From: Limnospira platensis
Lineage (GTDB): Bacteria; Cyanobacteriota; Cyanobacteriia; Cyanobacteriales; Microcoleaceae
Assembly: GCF_046480435.1 (NCBI RefSeq)
Contig: NZ_PKGC01000050.1
Strand: one strand, 5' to 3'
Length of the DNA stretch: 64,000 bases
In this document: piece by piece, positions 1 through 8,057 of the stretch
How positions within the stretch are numbered: the first letter of the stretch is position 1
Layout of the letters: each line of letters opens with the position of its first letter
Notes under the pieces: model-generated
Database searches by the model: none
The model's input: the letters and a program-made list of their open reading frames with translations, nothing else
What the model was told of the DNA's origin: nothing
Position numbers and translations under genes: made by a program

Positions 1-1092
1 GGGTGAAGCCAATTCTTTAATCGGTTTAGGCAATGCTTACTATTCCCTAGGACGCTACCCAGAGGCGATCGCCTTTTGCCAACAATCTCTGGAAATCGCA
101 CGGGACATCGGCGACCGACGGGGTGAAGCCAATTCTTTAATCGGTTTAGGCAACGCTTACAAGGCCCTAGGACGCTACCAAGAGGCGATCGCCTTTTACC
201 AACAATCTCTGGAAATCGCACGGGACATCGGCGACCGACAGGGTGAAGCCAATTCTTTAATCGGTTTAGGCAACGCTTACAAGGCCCTAGGACGCTACCA
301 AGAGGCGATCGCCTTTCACCAACAATCTCTGGAAATTAAACGGGACATCGGCGACCGAAAGAATGAAGCCGCTTCTTTAAACAATTTAGGCAGTGCTTAC
401 TATTCCCTAGGACGCTACCAAGAGGCGATCGCCTTTCACCAACAATCTCTGGAAATTAAACGGGACATCGGCGACCGACAGGGTGAAGCCAATTCTTTAA
501 TCGGTTTAGGCAATGCTTACTATTCCCTAGGACGCTACCCAGAGGCGATCGCCTTTTGCCAACAATCTCTGGAAATTAAACGGGACATCGGCGACCGACG
601 NNNNNNNNNNGGCGATCGCCTTTCACCAACAATCTCTGGAAATTAAACGGGACATCGGCGACCGACAGGGTGAAGCCAATTCTTTAATCGGTTTAGGCAA
701 CACTTACAATGCCCTAGGACGCTACCAAGAGGCGATCGCCTTTTGCCAACAATCTCTGGAAATCGCACGGGACATCGGCGACCGACAGGGTGAAGCCGCT
801 TCTTTAAACAATTTAGGCAACGCTTACAATGCCCTAGGACGCTACCAAGAGGCGATCGCCTTTCACCAACAATCTCTGGAAATTAAACGGGACATCGGCG
901 ACCGACAGGGTGAAGCCGCTTCTTTAAACAATTTAGGCAATGCTTACTATTCCCTAGGACGCTACCCAGAGGCGATCGCCTTTTACCAACAATCTCTGGA
1001 AATCGCACAGGACATCGGCGACCGACGGGGTGAAGCCAATTCTTTAATCGGTTTAGGCAACGCTTACAAGGCCCTAGGACGCTACCAAGAGG
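1..1092 (+). repeat. 120-bp tandem repeat encoding TPR units
   Basis: The unit is 120 bp, one 40-codon TPR, repeated about nine times with only a few substitutions between copies. Each unit carries the HIP1 octamer GCGATCGC inside GAGGCGATCGCCTTT. Near-identity at DNA level points to recent expansion or gene conversion. The assembly gap at 601-610 lies inside the array, so the true copy number cannot be read here. Confidence 0.9.
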
Positions 1093-1319
1093 GGTTTGCC
1101 GCCTCACAGCAAGCCATAGAAATTTATCAAGAACTGAATTTACCCCTTGATGCTTACCCCATTCCTAATTGGCTGAAAAAACTGGTAAAATTCTCCGAAC
1201 GGGGTAAACTTCATCTGATGCTGTGTTTTGTCGGGGGTCTGGTGGCTTTCCCCTTGGTGTTGATTGGGGGGGTTTTACTCATCCTCTATCGTCTCGTAGT
1301 TCGTCAAATTAAGGGTTAA
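1..1319 (+). CDS. TPR-repeat protein with C-terminal membrane anchor (5' partial, gapped)
   Basis: The gene is open from the window edge to a TAA at 1317-1319. It encodes consecutive 40-residue tetratricopeptide units of the pattern GEA-SL--LGNAY--LGRY-EAIA, followed by a short linker (SERGKLHL) and one strongly hydrophobic helix near the C terminus, then a basic tail (RLVVRQIKG). TPR solenoids mediate protein-protein contacts; the terminal helix suggests a membrane-tethered scaffold. No start codon is visible. A 10-N gap at 601-610 changes the apparent frame (codons begin at position 2 before it and 612 after it), so repeat number is unknown. Family assignment is secure; the partner and pathway are not known. 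Confidence 0.85.
601..610. other. Assembly gap (10 N) in the TPR array
   Basis: Ten N placeholders inside the tandem array. Reading frame differs on the two sides, so the true missing length is not 10 bases. Confidence 0.95.
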
Positions 1320-1485
1320 GAGAAATCCCCAAAGCCGGACTTAAAATAGGTAGACTGCATGGAAAAATTGCCAACCTTTGTTAGCCCAAACCATGCCGTT
1401 ATCGGATCGAGATGATTTAAACACAGCAGATAATTCGATAAGTTAATTGTCCCGACCGGAATTGTGCCTATGGGTTGGGGAGTGA

Positions 1486-1713
1486 AAAACCTTTGGGAAA
1501 GGCTTAATTCAATCCCTGTTTGATTTGTCTGATGGTGCGGGGTTGGCGGTGACAGTGGCTCATTATGAAACCCCTAACCATACTGATATTAACCAACAGG
1601 GAATTATGCCCGATCGCATTGTGAAAAGTCCTAATTTAATGCGATCGCAATTAGCAACAGAAGCCGACCCCCAATATCAAGAAGCCGTTGATTTATTGAG
1701 GTATCAAATGTAG
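1486..1713 (+). pseudogene. C-terminal fragment of a carboxyl-terminal processing protease (S41)
   Basis: An open frame bounded upstream by TGA at 1483-1485 encodes FGKGLIQSLFDLSDGAGL followed by AVTVAHYETPNHTDIN and GIMPD. This is the conserved C-terminal part of CtpA/CtpB-type S41 proteases, downstream of the catalytic Ser/Lys. The PDZ domain and catalytic core are absent and no complete start region is present, so this looks like a decayed remnant. I see nothing recognisable in 1320-1485. Two similar GTGTAGGGTG-type stretches follow at about 1731 and 1818. Confidence 0.7.
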
Positions 1714-1859
1714 ACCTTCTGTCTCTCCCCAGTGTAGGGTGCGTCACCTTCTCATAACTAACGGAAAAAGAGATAAGTAGACTGGGGACGCACCTTCTTT
1801 GATAGCCGTCTCTCCCTGGTGTAGGGTGGGTCGCCTTCCCACCCCAAGTTTTCGATGAG

Positions 1860-2507
1860 TTATAAAACGCCTTTGGAACTGGGAATAGTACCCGCACGAC
1901 GTGGATCGATTTCTAGGGCCATTCTGAGCGATCGCGCAAAGGCTTTAAATGCCGCTTCAATAATATGGTGAGAATTGATCCCGTCCAACTGGCGAATATG
2001 AAGGGTCATTAAACTGTTATTAGCCACAGCCACAAAAAATTCTCGCACTAACTGGGTATCATAGTTTCCTACCCGGAGTGTGGGAATTTCCAAGCCATAG
2101 CTAAGGTGAGGACGACCGGAAAAATCTAGGGATACTTGTACTAAGGCTTCATCAAGGGGGGCGACAAAATGCCCAAACCGGACAATTCCTTTGCGATCGC
2201 CTGTAGCTGCTGCCAAAGCCTGACCCAAGGTAATGCCCACATCCTCATTAGTATGATGATCATCAATATGAGTATCCCCGACGGCTTTAATCTCCAAATC
2301 CAATAAACCGTGGGAGGCAATTTGGTGTAGCATATGGTCTAAAAAAGGCACTCCGGTAGCCACATCACAGCTACCTGTACCGTCCAAATTTACCGTCACA
2401 GAAACATCAGTTTCCCCAGTAGTACGCTTAACAGTGGCAATGCGGTTATGCTTGATATTAGGGTTAGTTCCTGGTGTAGAAGTTGATGGGCGATCGCGAG
2501 TTTGCAT
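1860..2507 (-). CDS. hisB: Imidazoleglycerol-phosphate dehydratase
   Basis: This enzyme dehydrates imidazole glycerol phosphate to imidazole acetol phosphate, step six of histidine biosynthesis, in the cytosol. The 215-residue protein has the diagnostic metal-binding motifs FLDHML (55-60), HHTNED (84-89) and SHHIIEA (179-185), and normal length for a monofunctional HisB. I chose the ATG at 2507; a TTG two codons upstream is also open. fabI lies 93 bp upstream on the same strand, so co-transcription is plausible. Nothing looks damaged. Confidence 0.96.
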   Translation of the reverse strand: MQTRDRPSTSTPGTNPNIKHNRIATVKRTTGETDVSVTVNLDGTGSCDVATGVPFLDHMLHQIASHGLLDLEIKAVGDTHIDDHHTNEDVGITLGQALAAATGDRKGIVRFGHFVAPLDEALVQVSLDFSGRPHLSYGLEIPTLRVGNYDTQLVREFFVAVANNSLMTLHIRQLDGINSHHIIEAAFKAFARSLRMALEIDPRRAGTIPSSKGVL

Positions 2508-2600
2508 AGTCAATAATTTAGGGAGCTTTAACTGAGTGGGAACAGGGAACAGTTAATTTCACCGCTCCCCGAGTCCCATGATAACCATTAGGATTTGTGG

Positions 2601-3377
2601 CTACATTCCCATGATACAGTAACCAGAATCGACATAAATTATCTGGCCAGTAATCCCACTGGAGAGATCACTGCATAGGAAGGCGGCGGTATTTCCTACT
2701 TCAGTCTGGGTGACAGTCCGCTTTAGGGGGGCAATTTCCTCGACATGATGAATCATATCTAAAATGCCGCCAACGGCTGAGGAAGCCAAAGTCCGAATCG
2801 GTCCAGAGGAGATGCCATTAACCCTAATCCCCAAGGGTCCAAATTCAGCCGCCAAATAGCGGACATTCATTTCTAGGGCAGCTTTAGCAATTCCCATGAC
2901 ATTATAGTTGGGAACTACCCTAACTCCCCCTAAATAGGTGAGGGTGACAATACTACCACCAGAGGTCATCAAGGGTTTAGCAGCGCCACTCAACTGTACC
3001 AGGGAGTAGGAACTAATATCTAAGGCGCGAGTAAAACCCTCACGGGAAACGGTGCTAAAGTCTCCCGATAGTTCCTCCTTACCAGCAAAAGCCAGACAGT
3101 GGATGAGGATATCGAGTTTCCCCCATTGGTCTCGAATGGTATCAAATAGGGATGTTACCAGTGCATCATCCTGGACATTACAGGGCATGATGATACTGGG
3201 ATTGAGTGGTTCGACTAGACTGCGAACCTTTTTTTCAAACCGTCCCTTGTCATCGGGTAGATAGGTGACTCCTAGGTTAGCACCGCAGGAGTGGAGTTGT
3301 TGGGCAATACCCCAAGCGATGGAACGCTCGTTAGCAATGCCAGTGACCAGTGCGTTTTTTCCGTTTAAATCCAACAT
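2601..3377 (-). CDS. fabI: Enoyl-[acyl-carrier-protein] reductase (NADH)
   Basis: FabI reduces trans-2-enoyl-ACP in the last step of each round of type II fatty acid elongation. The 258-residue protein is a short-chain dehydrogenase: nucleotide-binding start LVTGIANERSIAWGIA (10-25), Tyr148 and the catalytic pair Tyr158/Lys165 in YNVMGIAKA, spaced as in E. coli FabI. The ATG start at 3377 places MLDLNGKNALVTG in the usual position. It is followed by hisB on the same strand. It is a conserved housekeeping gene with no anomalies. Confidence 0.97.
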   Translation of the reverse strand: MLDLNGKNALVTGIANERSIAWGIAQQLHSCGANLGVTYLPDDKGRFEKKVRSLVEPLNPSIIMPCNVQDDALVTSLFDTIRDQWGKLDILIHCLAFAGKEELSGDFSTVSREGFTRALDISSYSLVQLSGAAKPLMTSGGSIVTLTYLGGVRVVPNYNVMGIAKAALEMNVRYLAAEFGPLGIRVNGISSGPIRTLASSAVGGILDMIHHVEEIAPLKRTVTQTEVGNTAAFLCSDLSSGITGQIIYVDSGYCIMGM

Positions 3378-3880
3378 AGTAGATTATTGTATTTGAAAAG
3401 GGGACGAGAAAACTCCCACAATTGGGGGTTGAAAACAAGAGGTTTGGTGGTAGAATCCCTTTGGCGTGCCTAGATGAATCAGGAGCCGGCGGGCATAGTA
3501 TGCACCCAGTTCACGATCGCAGGTGGCTAATTTCAGGTCAAAATCTTTGGCATCGCCAAAATATGGCAATTGAGTCGTTTTTTCGACACCAACTCCGTTG
3601 GCTTAGATATACTCTGGGTAGACATGAAACCAATGACCTGTATAAATGGACGTACTGAGATACTCACAATTTTGATTCCAGGTCAGGGTAAAAACCTTTG
3701 TGCCAGGGAATGACTCTAGGTGAGTGTTAGGGGATCTCCCATTATAATCTTTCGCTTAACGAGGGAGGATGTCAATAGAGTTTAATCTGCACGAGGGTTT
3801 TGGTCGCCAGATTTGAAAGCATCGAGTCGGTGAACATTTAAAGTCAGTTCAAGTCAGAGTCAAACTAGCGCAGTGGTTAA
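3378..3880. other. Intergenic region between fabI and ntcA
   Basis: About 500 bp separate two divergently transcribed genes. A TATAAT at 3743-3748 could be the -10 of an ntcA promoter, which would give a leader of about 125 nt; I find no clear -35. I looked for a canonical GTA-N8-TAC NtcA box and found only off-spaced pairs around 3646-3664. On the minus strand a short open stretch (about 3569-3384) reads YFGDAKDFDLKLATCDRELG; it looks protein-like but I do not recognise it and see no convincing start, so it may be a remnant. Confidence 0.4.
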
Positions 3881-4564
3881 GTGGAAGGAATCGGGTCAGT
3901 GACGTATGATAGACCGTTAGCATCAGTGTTCCGTCAAATTGGTGGCGGAGCGTTTCCCCCTGTGGTGGAGAGTTTTGACCGTGGTAAAACTATATTTTTC
4001 CCCGGTGATCCAGCCGAGCGGGTTTATGTCTTAATTAAGGGAGCCGTGAAGCTGTCTCGGGTTTATGAGGCGGGAGAGGAAATCACTGTGGCTCTACTTA
4101 GGGAAAATAGTGTCTTTGGTGTCCTCTCGCTGATTACGGGTCATAAGTCTGATCGGTTTTACCATGCGGTGGCTTTTACCCAGGTGGAATTGCTTTCTGT
4201 TCCCATTGAACAGGTGGAAAAGGCTCTGAAAAGTGATCCCGAATTGTCTATGGTGATGTTGCGGGGTCTGTCGTCTCGCATTCTGCAAACGGAGATGATG
4301 ATCGAAACTTTGGCGCATCGGGATATGGGATCGCGATTGGTGAGTTTTTTATTGATTTTGTGTCGAGATTTTGGGGTTCCCGGTCGAGATGGGATTCGTA
4401 TTGATCTCAAATTGTCCCATCAGGCGATCGCTGAGGCTATTGGCTCAACACGAGTGACTGTAACTCGACTTTTGGGAGACTTACGACAGAAAAATATGAT
4501 CTCGATTTATAAAAAGAAAATTACTGTTCATAATCCTGTTACCCTGAGCCAACAATTTACCTGA
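3881..4564 (+). CDS. ntcA: Global nitrogen regulator NtcA (CRP/FNR family)
   Basis: NtcA is the cyanobacterial nitrogen-control activator; it senses 2-oxoglutarate and binds GTA-N8-TAC sites. The 227-residue protein has a cyclic-nucleotide-binding-like beta-roll (about 30-125), a long dimerisation helix, and a C-terminal helix-turn-helix (about 178-206) with the recognition sequence GSTRVTVTRLLGDLR that is near-invariant in NtcA. Both available starts are GTG (3881 and 3899); the second would give MTYDRPLASVFRQ, closer to usual NtcA length. A candidate target lies in this window upstream of ntcB (30448). It is transcribed alone. Confidence 0.95.
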   Translation: MEGIGSVTYDRPLASVFRQIGGGAFPPVVESFDRGKTIFFPGDPAERVYVLIKGAVKLSRVYEAGEEITVALLRENSVFGVLSLITGHKSDRFYHAVAFTQVELLSVPIEQVEKALKSDPELSMVMLRGLSSRILQTEMMIETLAHRDMGSRLVSFLLILCRDFGVPGRDGIRIDLKLSHQAIAEAIGSTRVTVTRLLGDLRQKNMISIYKKKITVHNPVTLSQQFT

Positions 4565-4801
4565 AAAATTATCCGCTGGCTGTCACAGCCTCACCAGAAG
4601 TTGCTCTCAGCTTGAGCTTAACAATAATCATATACCGTTCTGGTTTTGGGGATGATCTCGATTCGTTACTCCCCAGGCTTCCCGATTTTTTGAGCCGGGA
4701 TAGTCCATAACTATTGCAACTTGGAAAAATTAGCTTCACAATGGAAGATGATAGCAATGGAGGATTAATCGAATATTCTAACCCCTAGCCTTGAAACTGA
4801 T

Positions 4802-6277
4802 ATGACCGCTGCTTTTATTTTTGTTATTGCTATTCTCACTCTGGGAGGGGTGATCGCGGTGGTGAGCGATCGCCTCGGGACTAAGGTTGGTAAGGCTCGC
4901 CTCAGTTTATTTAAAATGCGCCCCAAAAAAACGGCGGCTGTGGTGACTATGGCCACGGGAACTATGCTTTCAGCCTTAACCTTAGTGATTTTATTCGCGA
5001 CCAGTAAACCTCTGCGCCGGGGTGTGTTTACTATTGACCAAATTCAGGATAGACTCAATCAGGCTCGTAAGGATTTGACCCAGGCTCAGGTAGAAAAGCA
5101 TCGGGTAGAATCGGAGTTAATACAGGCTCAAAATGAACTACAAGCAGCGGTTGATTACTTAAACGAAATTAATTCTTCTCTCAATAATGCTAAGGTAGAA
5201 GTATCCGAACGTGAGCAAGAATTGGAAAGGGCTCAAAGTCGCCTGGAAAATACGGAGAGTGAATTGCATCAACTTCAGAATCAACTCAGTCAAATGGAAG
5301 CGGCGAAAACTGAGATTGAGGCGGAAGTAGATAGCATAGAATCTCAATTAAGTCAAGTATACCAGCAAAAAAAAGAGCTGGAAACAGAAATAGATCAACT
5401 ACAAGTAGAACGTCAAGATTTAATCGAGCAGCGGGAGAGGGTGTCGGCTCAGATAGAAGATCGCGATCGCCAAATTGCTGACCAAGACATGGTGATTGCT
5501 GAACGGGAAAAACGCTTATCTGAATTGGAAATAGCTCAACAGCAATTGGAAGAACAAAAAGCTAATGCTCAACGGGGTTTTCAAATGCTGCGAGAGGGTA
5601 GTGTAGCTCTCAAACGGGGTGAAGTTCTGGCGAGTGGATTGGTGAGAATTGGGGATAAAGACAGTTCTAAAGATGCGGTAAATAGACTGCTACAAGAAGC
5701 TAACCGCAATGCCCTAAGATTTGTGCAAATGGGTAATCAAAGTGCTAATCAAGATATGGTAGTTATGATTACTAAAGCTGAGGTTGAAGAACTGATTGAG
5801 GAAATTAATGATGGTGAGGAGTATGTGGTACAAATCGTCGCGGCTGCTAATTATTTAGTGGGTGAAAAACGGGTGGCAGTTTATACTAGGGCGGAGCTGA
5901 ATCAACTGTTATTTAGCAGTGGTCAAATTGTGGCGGGAACTTCTTTAAATCCGGCTACTATGACTTCGGAAAGGCTGCAACAGCAATTACAACAGCTTTT
6001 GGATGCTTCGAGTTTTAGGGCTCGTTTTGTAGGGGTGGTAAATGGTTCGATAGAAATGAGTGACGATCGCATAGATACTCTGATTTCTTTTATTCAGCGG
6101 TTGGAGGAGTATGATCAAACCTTGGAACTACAAGCGGTGGCGGCGCAGGATACTTATACTATCGGTCCCCTGCGCTTGGATTTGTTGGCGCGTCATAACG
6201 GGGAGGTGTTGATTAGCACTCGTCAACAGACCCGAAAACTTGATGATATTGATTGGGCGGAGGTTTGGCGGTGGTGA
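4802..6277 (+). CDS. DUF3084 membrane-anchored coiled-coil protein
   Basis: The 491-residue protein has two hydrophobic N-terminal segments (about 3-22 and 47-67), then a long heptad-rich coiled coil (about 80-270) and a C-terminal globular part with the conserved (EEYVVQIVAAANYLVGE) region typical of cyanobacterial DUF3084 proteins. Its function is not established. The stop overlaps the start of the next gene (GTGATT at 6274), so translation is probably coupled. The pairing with a YqgF/RuvC-like gene suggests a shared role, but that is inference. Confidence 0.85.
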   Translation: MTAAFIFVIAILTLGGVIAVVSDRLGTKVGKARLSLFKMRPKKTAAVVTMATGTMLSALTLVILFATSKPLRRGVFTIDQIQDRLNQARKDLTQAQVEKHRVESELIQAQNELQAAVDYLNEINSSLNNAKVEVSEREQELERAQSRLENTESELHQLQNQLSQMEAAKTEIEAEVDSIESQLSQVYQQKKELETEIDQLQVERQDLIEQRERVSAQIEDRDRQIADQDMVIAEREKRLSELEIAQQQLEEQKANAQRGFQMLREGSVALKRGEVLASGLVRIGDKDSSKDAVNRLLQEANRNALRFVQMGNQSANQDMVVMITKAEVEELIEEINDGEEYVVQIVAAANYLVGEKRVAVYTRAELNQLLFSSGQIVAGTSLNPATMTSERLQQQLQQLLDASSFRARFVGVVNGSIEMSDDRIDTLISFIQRLEEYDQTLELQAVAAQDTYTIGPLRLDLLARHNGEVLISTRQQTRKLDDIDWAEVWRW

Positions 6278-6669
6278 TTTTGGGTTTTGACCCGGGTCGG
6301 GATAAATGCGGGGTGGCGGTGGTAGGGGACAATCAACAGGTTTATTACCATCAAGTAGTGGCGGCGAATGATGCGATCGCCACGGTAGAATCACTCTGTA
6401 GTCAGTTTTCGGTGCAACTGGTGGTGATGGGAAATCAAACCACTTCCCGGACCTGGAAACAACAAATGCGCGCGGTTCTTCCCGAGTCTATTCAGATAGT
6501 GGAAGTTGATGAGCGTTATAGTTCTTTGCAAGCACGCGATCGCTATTGGGAAATGTATCCCCCCCAGGGTCTATCTCGTCTGTTACCCCAGGGGATGCGG
6601 GTTCCCCCCAGACCCATTGATGATATCGTGGCAATTATCCTAGTCGAACGTTATCAGGGGGGAAATTAG
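6274..6669 (+). CDS. YqgF/RuvC-like RNase H-fold nuclease
   Basis: The 131-residue protein begins VILGFDPGRDKCGVAVVG, the first RNase H-fold strand with its metal-binding Asp. An acidic VDERYSS strand follows in the middle and PIDDIVAIIL at the C terminus, matching the Asp-Glu-Asp layout of YqgF/RuvX and RuvC-type enzymes. YqgF relatives process the 5' end of pre-16S rRNA; whether this divergent cyanobacterial form does so is unproven. I chose GTG 6274, overlapping the upstream stop by 4 bp; GTG 6271 is equally possible. Confidence 0.75.
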   Translation: MILGFDPGRDKCGVAVVGDNQQVYYHQVVAANDAIATVESLCSQFSVQLVVMGNQTTSRTWKQQMRAVLPESIQIVEVDERYSSLQARDRYWEMYPPQGLSRLLPQGMRVPPRPIDDIVAIILVERYQGGN

Positions 6670-6770
6670 TTACGGTAGCCGTCTACTGAGGTTCGGTTTT
6701 AATCACTGTCGATGGTGCTACTGATATCGCTATAGTGTAGTTAAAGATAGATTATTACAGGATCTGGCAA

Positions 6771-7094
6771 ATGAATAACAAATCAAATGGAGTTCCTGAG
6801 TTTTGTGGCGATCGCCTTTCCGGCAGTAATGGATTGTGGCAATATGTGAAATCAATGCCCCCGGAAACAATAGCCCAACTCTCCCAAGCTGATCCGGATG
6901 TAGCTCAATTGATGGAACATAATCTACTACAAATCCTTGGTGGATTGCCTTCTGACCATTTTGATGTGACAATTACTACTAGCCGTGAAAATCTTGGTCG
7001 TCTTCTAGCTTCTGCGATGATGAATGGATATTTTCTCAACAAAGCTAAACAGCGCATGGAGTTTGAAAAATCCGTTGCCAATATTTACAGTTAA
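6771..7094 (+). CDS. DUF760 domain protein
   Basis: The 107-residue soluble protein contains LWQYVKSMPPETIAQLS, a central LLQILGGLPSDHFDVTITTS and the signature RENLGRLLASAMMNGYFLN, diagnostic for the DUF760 family shared by cyanobacteria and chloroplasts. The biochemical role is unknown to me. It is a single-gene unit: about 100 bp lie between the previous gene and its ATG, and a hairpin with a T-tract follows (7117-7156). It appears intact and of normal length. Confidence 0.85.
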   Translation: MNNKSNGVPEFCGDRLSGSNGLWQYVKSMPPETIAQLSQADPDVAQLMEHNLLQILGGLPSDHFDVTITTSRENLGRLLASAMMNGYFLNKAKQRMEFEKSVANIYS

Positions 7095-7116
7095 CCGGAA
7101 AGATTTAGCAGGTCTG

Positions 7117-7156
7117 GGGAGTCAGTATAATTGGCTCCCATCAAGTTTTTTGCCTC
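7117..7156 (+). terminator. Rho-independent terminator after the DUF760 gene
   Basis: GGGAGTC (7117-7123) pairs with GGCTCCC (7133-7139) with one G-U pair and a 9-nt loop; six T residues follow shortly after, at about 7147-7152. Confidence 0.6.
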
Positions 7157-7484
7157 TTCAGAAAAACTGCCAATTGCTTGATATTTAGTCTCCCGGACCC
7201 CCGTGCTAACTAAGTATAAGTTTATCGAAATTTGAAATTGAGATTATCAGTGGTTATCCCCCTGATGGGTTACTGCCCACTACCCAAAACCTATAGGTGT
7301 ATAAGACAATATAAACTTAGGCTCGAAGCGGTAATTGGTTAACAAATCTCTGGTGAGAGGACTGCCTCTGTCCGGGGTTATGAGTTGATTAATTTTGCTG
7401 TCGGGTGGGAGATAGCTATAACCCACTGGGGGCTACCCAGCCAGGTCAAAACTGGGTAGGTAGAAAATCAGGGTGCATCGAAAA
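7157..7484 (+). other. Long structured leader region before a small secreted-protein gene
   Basis: No gene is visible in these 330 bp. Two consecutive hairpins lie just before the downstream start: GTGGG (7405-7409) with CCCAC (7422-7426), and TACCCAG (7434-7440) with CTGGGTA (7452-7458). They could form a structured 5' leader. I do not recognise a known riboswitch or the cyanobacterial 6S/Yfr RNAs in it. Confidence 0.3.
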
Positions 7485-7682
7485 ATGAAGAAAATAATTG
7501 TGTTACTCGGGCTAGTGGCTTCGACGGGTGGGGGTCTAGCTTTGGTTTCTGATGTGGCGGCGATCTCCTCGCCTAATTCGCCTGCCTGGAAAAGCTTCAA
7601 CAACCACGGTCTAGTTGTTCAAAGTGGTTATGAAGGCACGAATGAGGATGGCGATCGCGAAAGTGTAGGTACATCAATGTAG
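7485..7682 (+). CDS. Small secreted protein of unknown function
   Basis: The 65-residue product starts MKKIIVLLGLVAS, a basic n-region plus hydrophobic core, and has a plausible signal peptidase site after SDVAA. The short mature part is polar and ends DGDRESVGTSM. The last codons lie beyond a HIP1 site (7651-7658) where a duplicated segment begins; the same sequence recurs at 10011, so the C-terminal codons are inside a rearranged segment. A strong terminator follows. I do not recognise the family. An in-frame GTG at 7473 is an alternative start. Confidence 0.5.
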   Translation: MKKIIVLLGLVASTGGGLALVSDVAAISSPNSPAWKSFNNHGLVVQSGYEGTNEDGDRESVGTSM

Positions 7683-7690
7683 TTTGGTCA

Positions 7691-7715
7691 TAGGGGCGGC
7701 TCAAAGCTGCCCCTA
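7691..7715 (+). terminator. Terminator after the small secreted-protein gene
   Basis: TAGGGGCGGC pairs with GCTGCCCCTA around a TCAAA loop, 10 bp with one G-U; TGATTTTTAGG follows. The identical hairpin recurs at 10053-10077 in the second repeat copy. It lies between convergent genes and may work in both directions. Confidence 0.7.
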
Positions 7716-7722
7716 CTGATTT

Positions 7723-7944
7723 TTAGGGGAGTGTTTGTAGAAATTGTTGAATTTCTAGGTCGCCAGGATTTATTTATAATGCCCTTTGGTCGCGATCTTT
7801 AGCTTCTTGGTCGCGGCCCTGTGGCAGATAGGCGATCGCCTCTCCATAGTCTCCCAGGAGAAATAGTGCTTGGGCTTTAGCGGTGAAAGCGGGGGTAAAA
7901 TCAGGTTTGATATTGATCACGCGAGTATAAGTGATCGCCGCCTC
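7723..7944 (-). pseudogene. Duplicated, internally deleted 3' end of the trypsin-TPR gene
   Basis: Read on the minus strand this encodes INIKPDFTPAFTAKAQALF, DYGEAIA and then directly YLPQGRDQEAKDRDQRAL, matching the last TPR units of the gene at 10085-11490 but with 56 codons missing. A stop after DQRAL (TAA at 7774-7776) replaces the EINPGDLEIQQFL ending. There is no promoter or complete TPR scaffold, so this is a relic of duplication rather than a gene. Confidence 0.8.
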
Positions 7945-8057
7945 AAATTTGGGAGATCCACATAGGCGATCTGTTCCGGTTAAAATTGGTGACGGGAGAA
8001 GGGTAGCCATCTCCGAGATACCGCTGTAGGATGCACGCACAGAAAAAATTTAATTAT

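Larger units (their letters stand above)
7649..7944. repeat. Direct repeat copy 1, HIP1-bounded (duplicate of 10011-10474)
   Basis: From TGGCGATCGCGAAAG onward this stretch matches 10011-10201 with about three differences, then jumps at a HIP1 octamer (7832-7839) to match 10370-10474. Relative to copy 2 it lacks 168 bp lying between the HIP1 sites at 10194-10201 and 10362-10369. Both the left edge and the internal deletion therefore fall on GCGATCGC. Confidence 0.9.

Noticed and set aside
1..1092. CRISPR array
   Set aside because: Repeats are contiguous 120-bp coding units without spacers.
883..1107. Minus-strand frame across the TPR array
   Set aside because: Repetitive antisense of the TPR coding repeats.
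3640..3670. NtcA box upstream of ntcA
   Set aside because: The GTA and TAC triplets present have spacings of 6 or 10, not 8.
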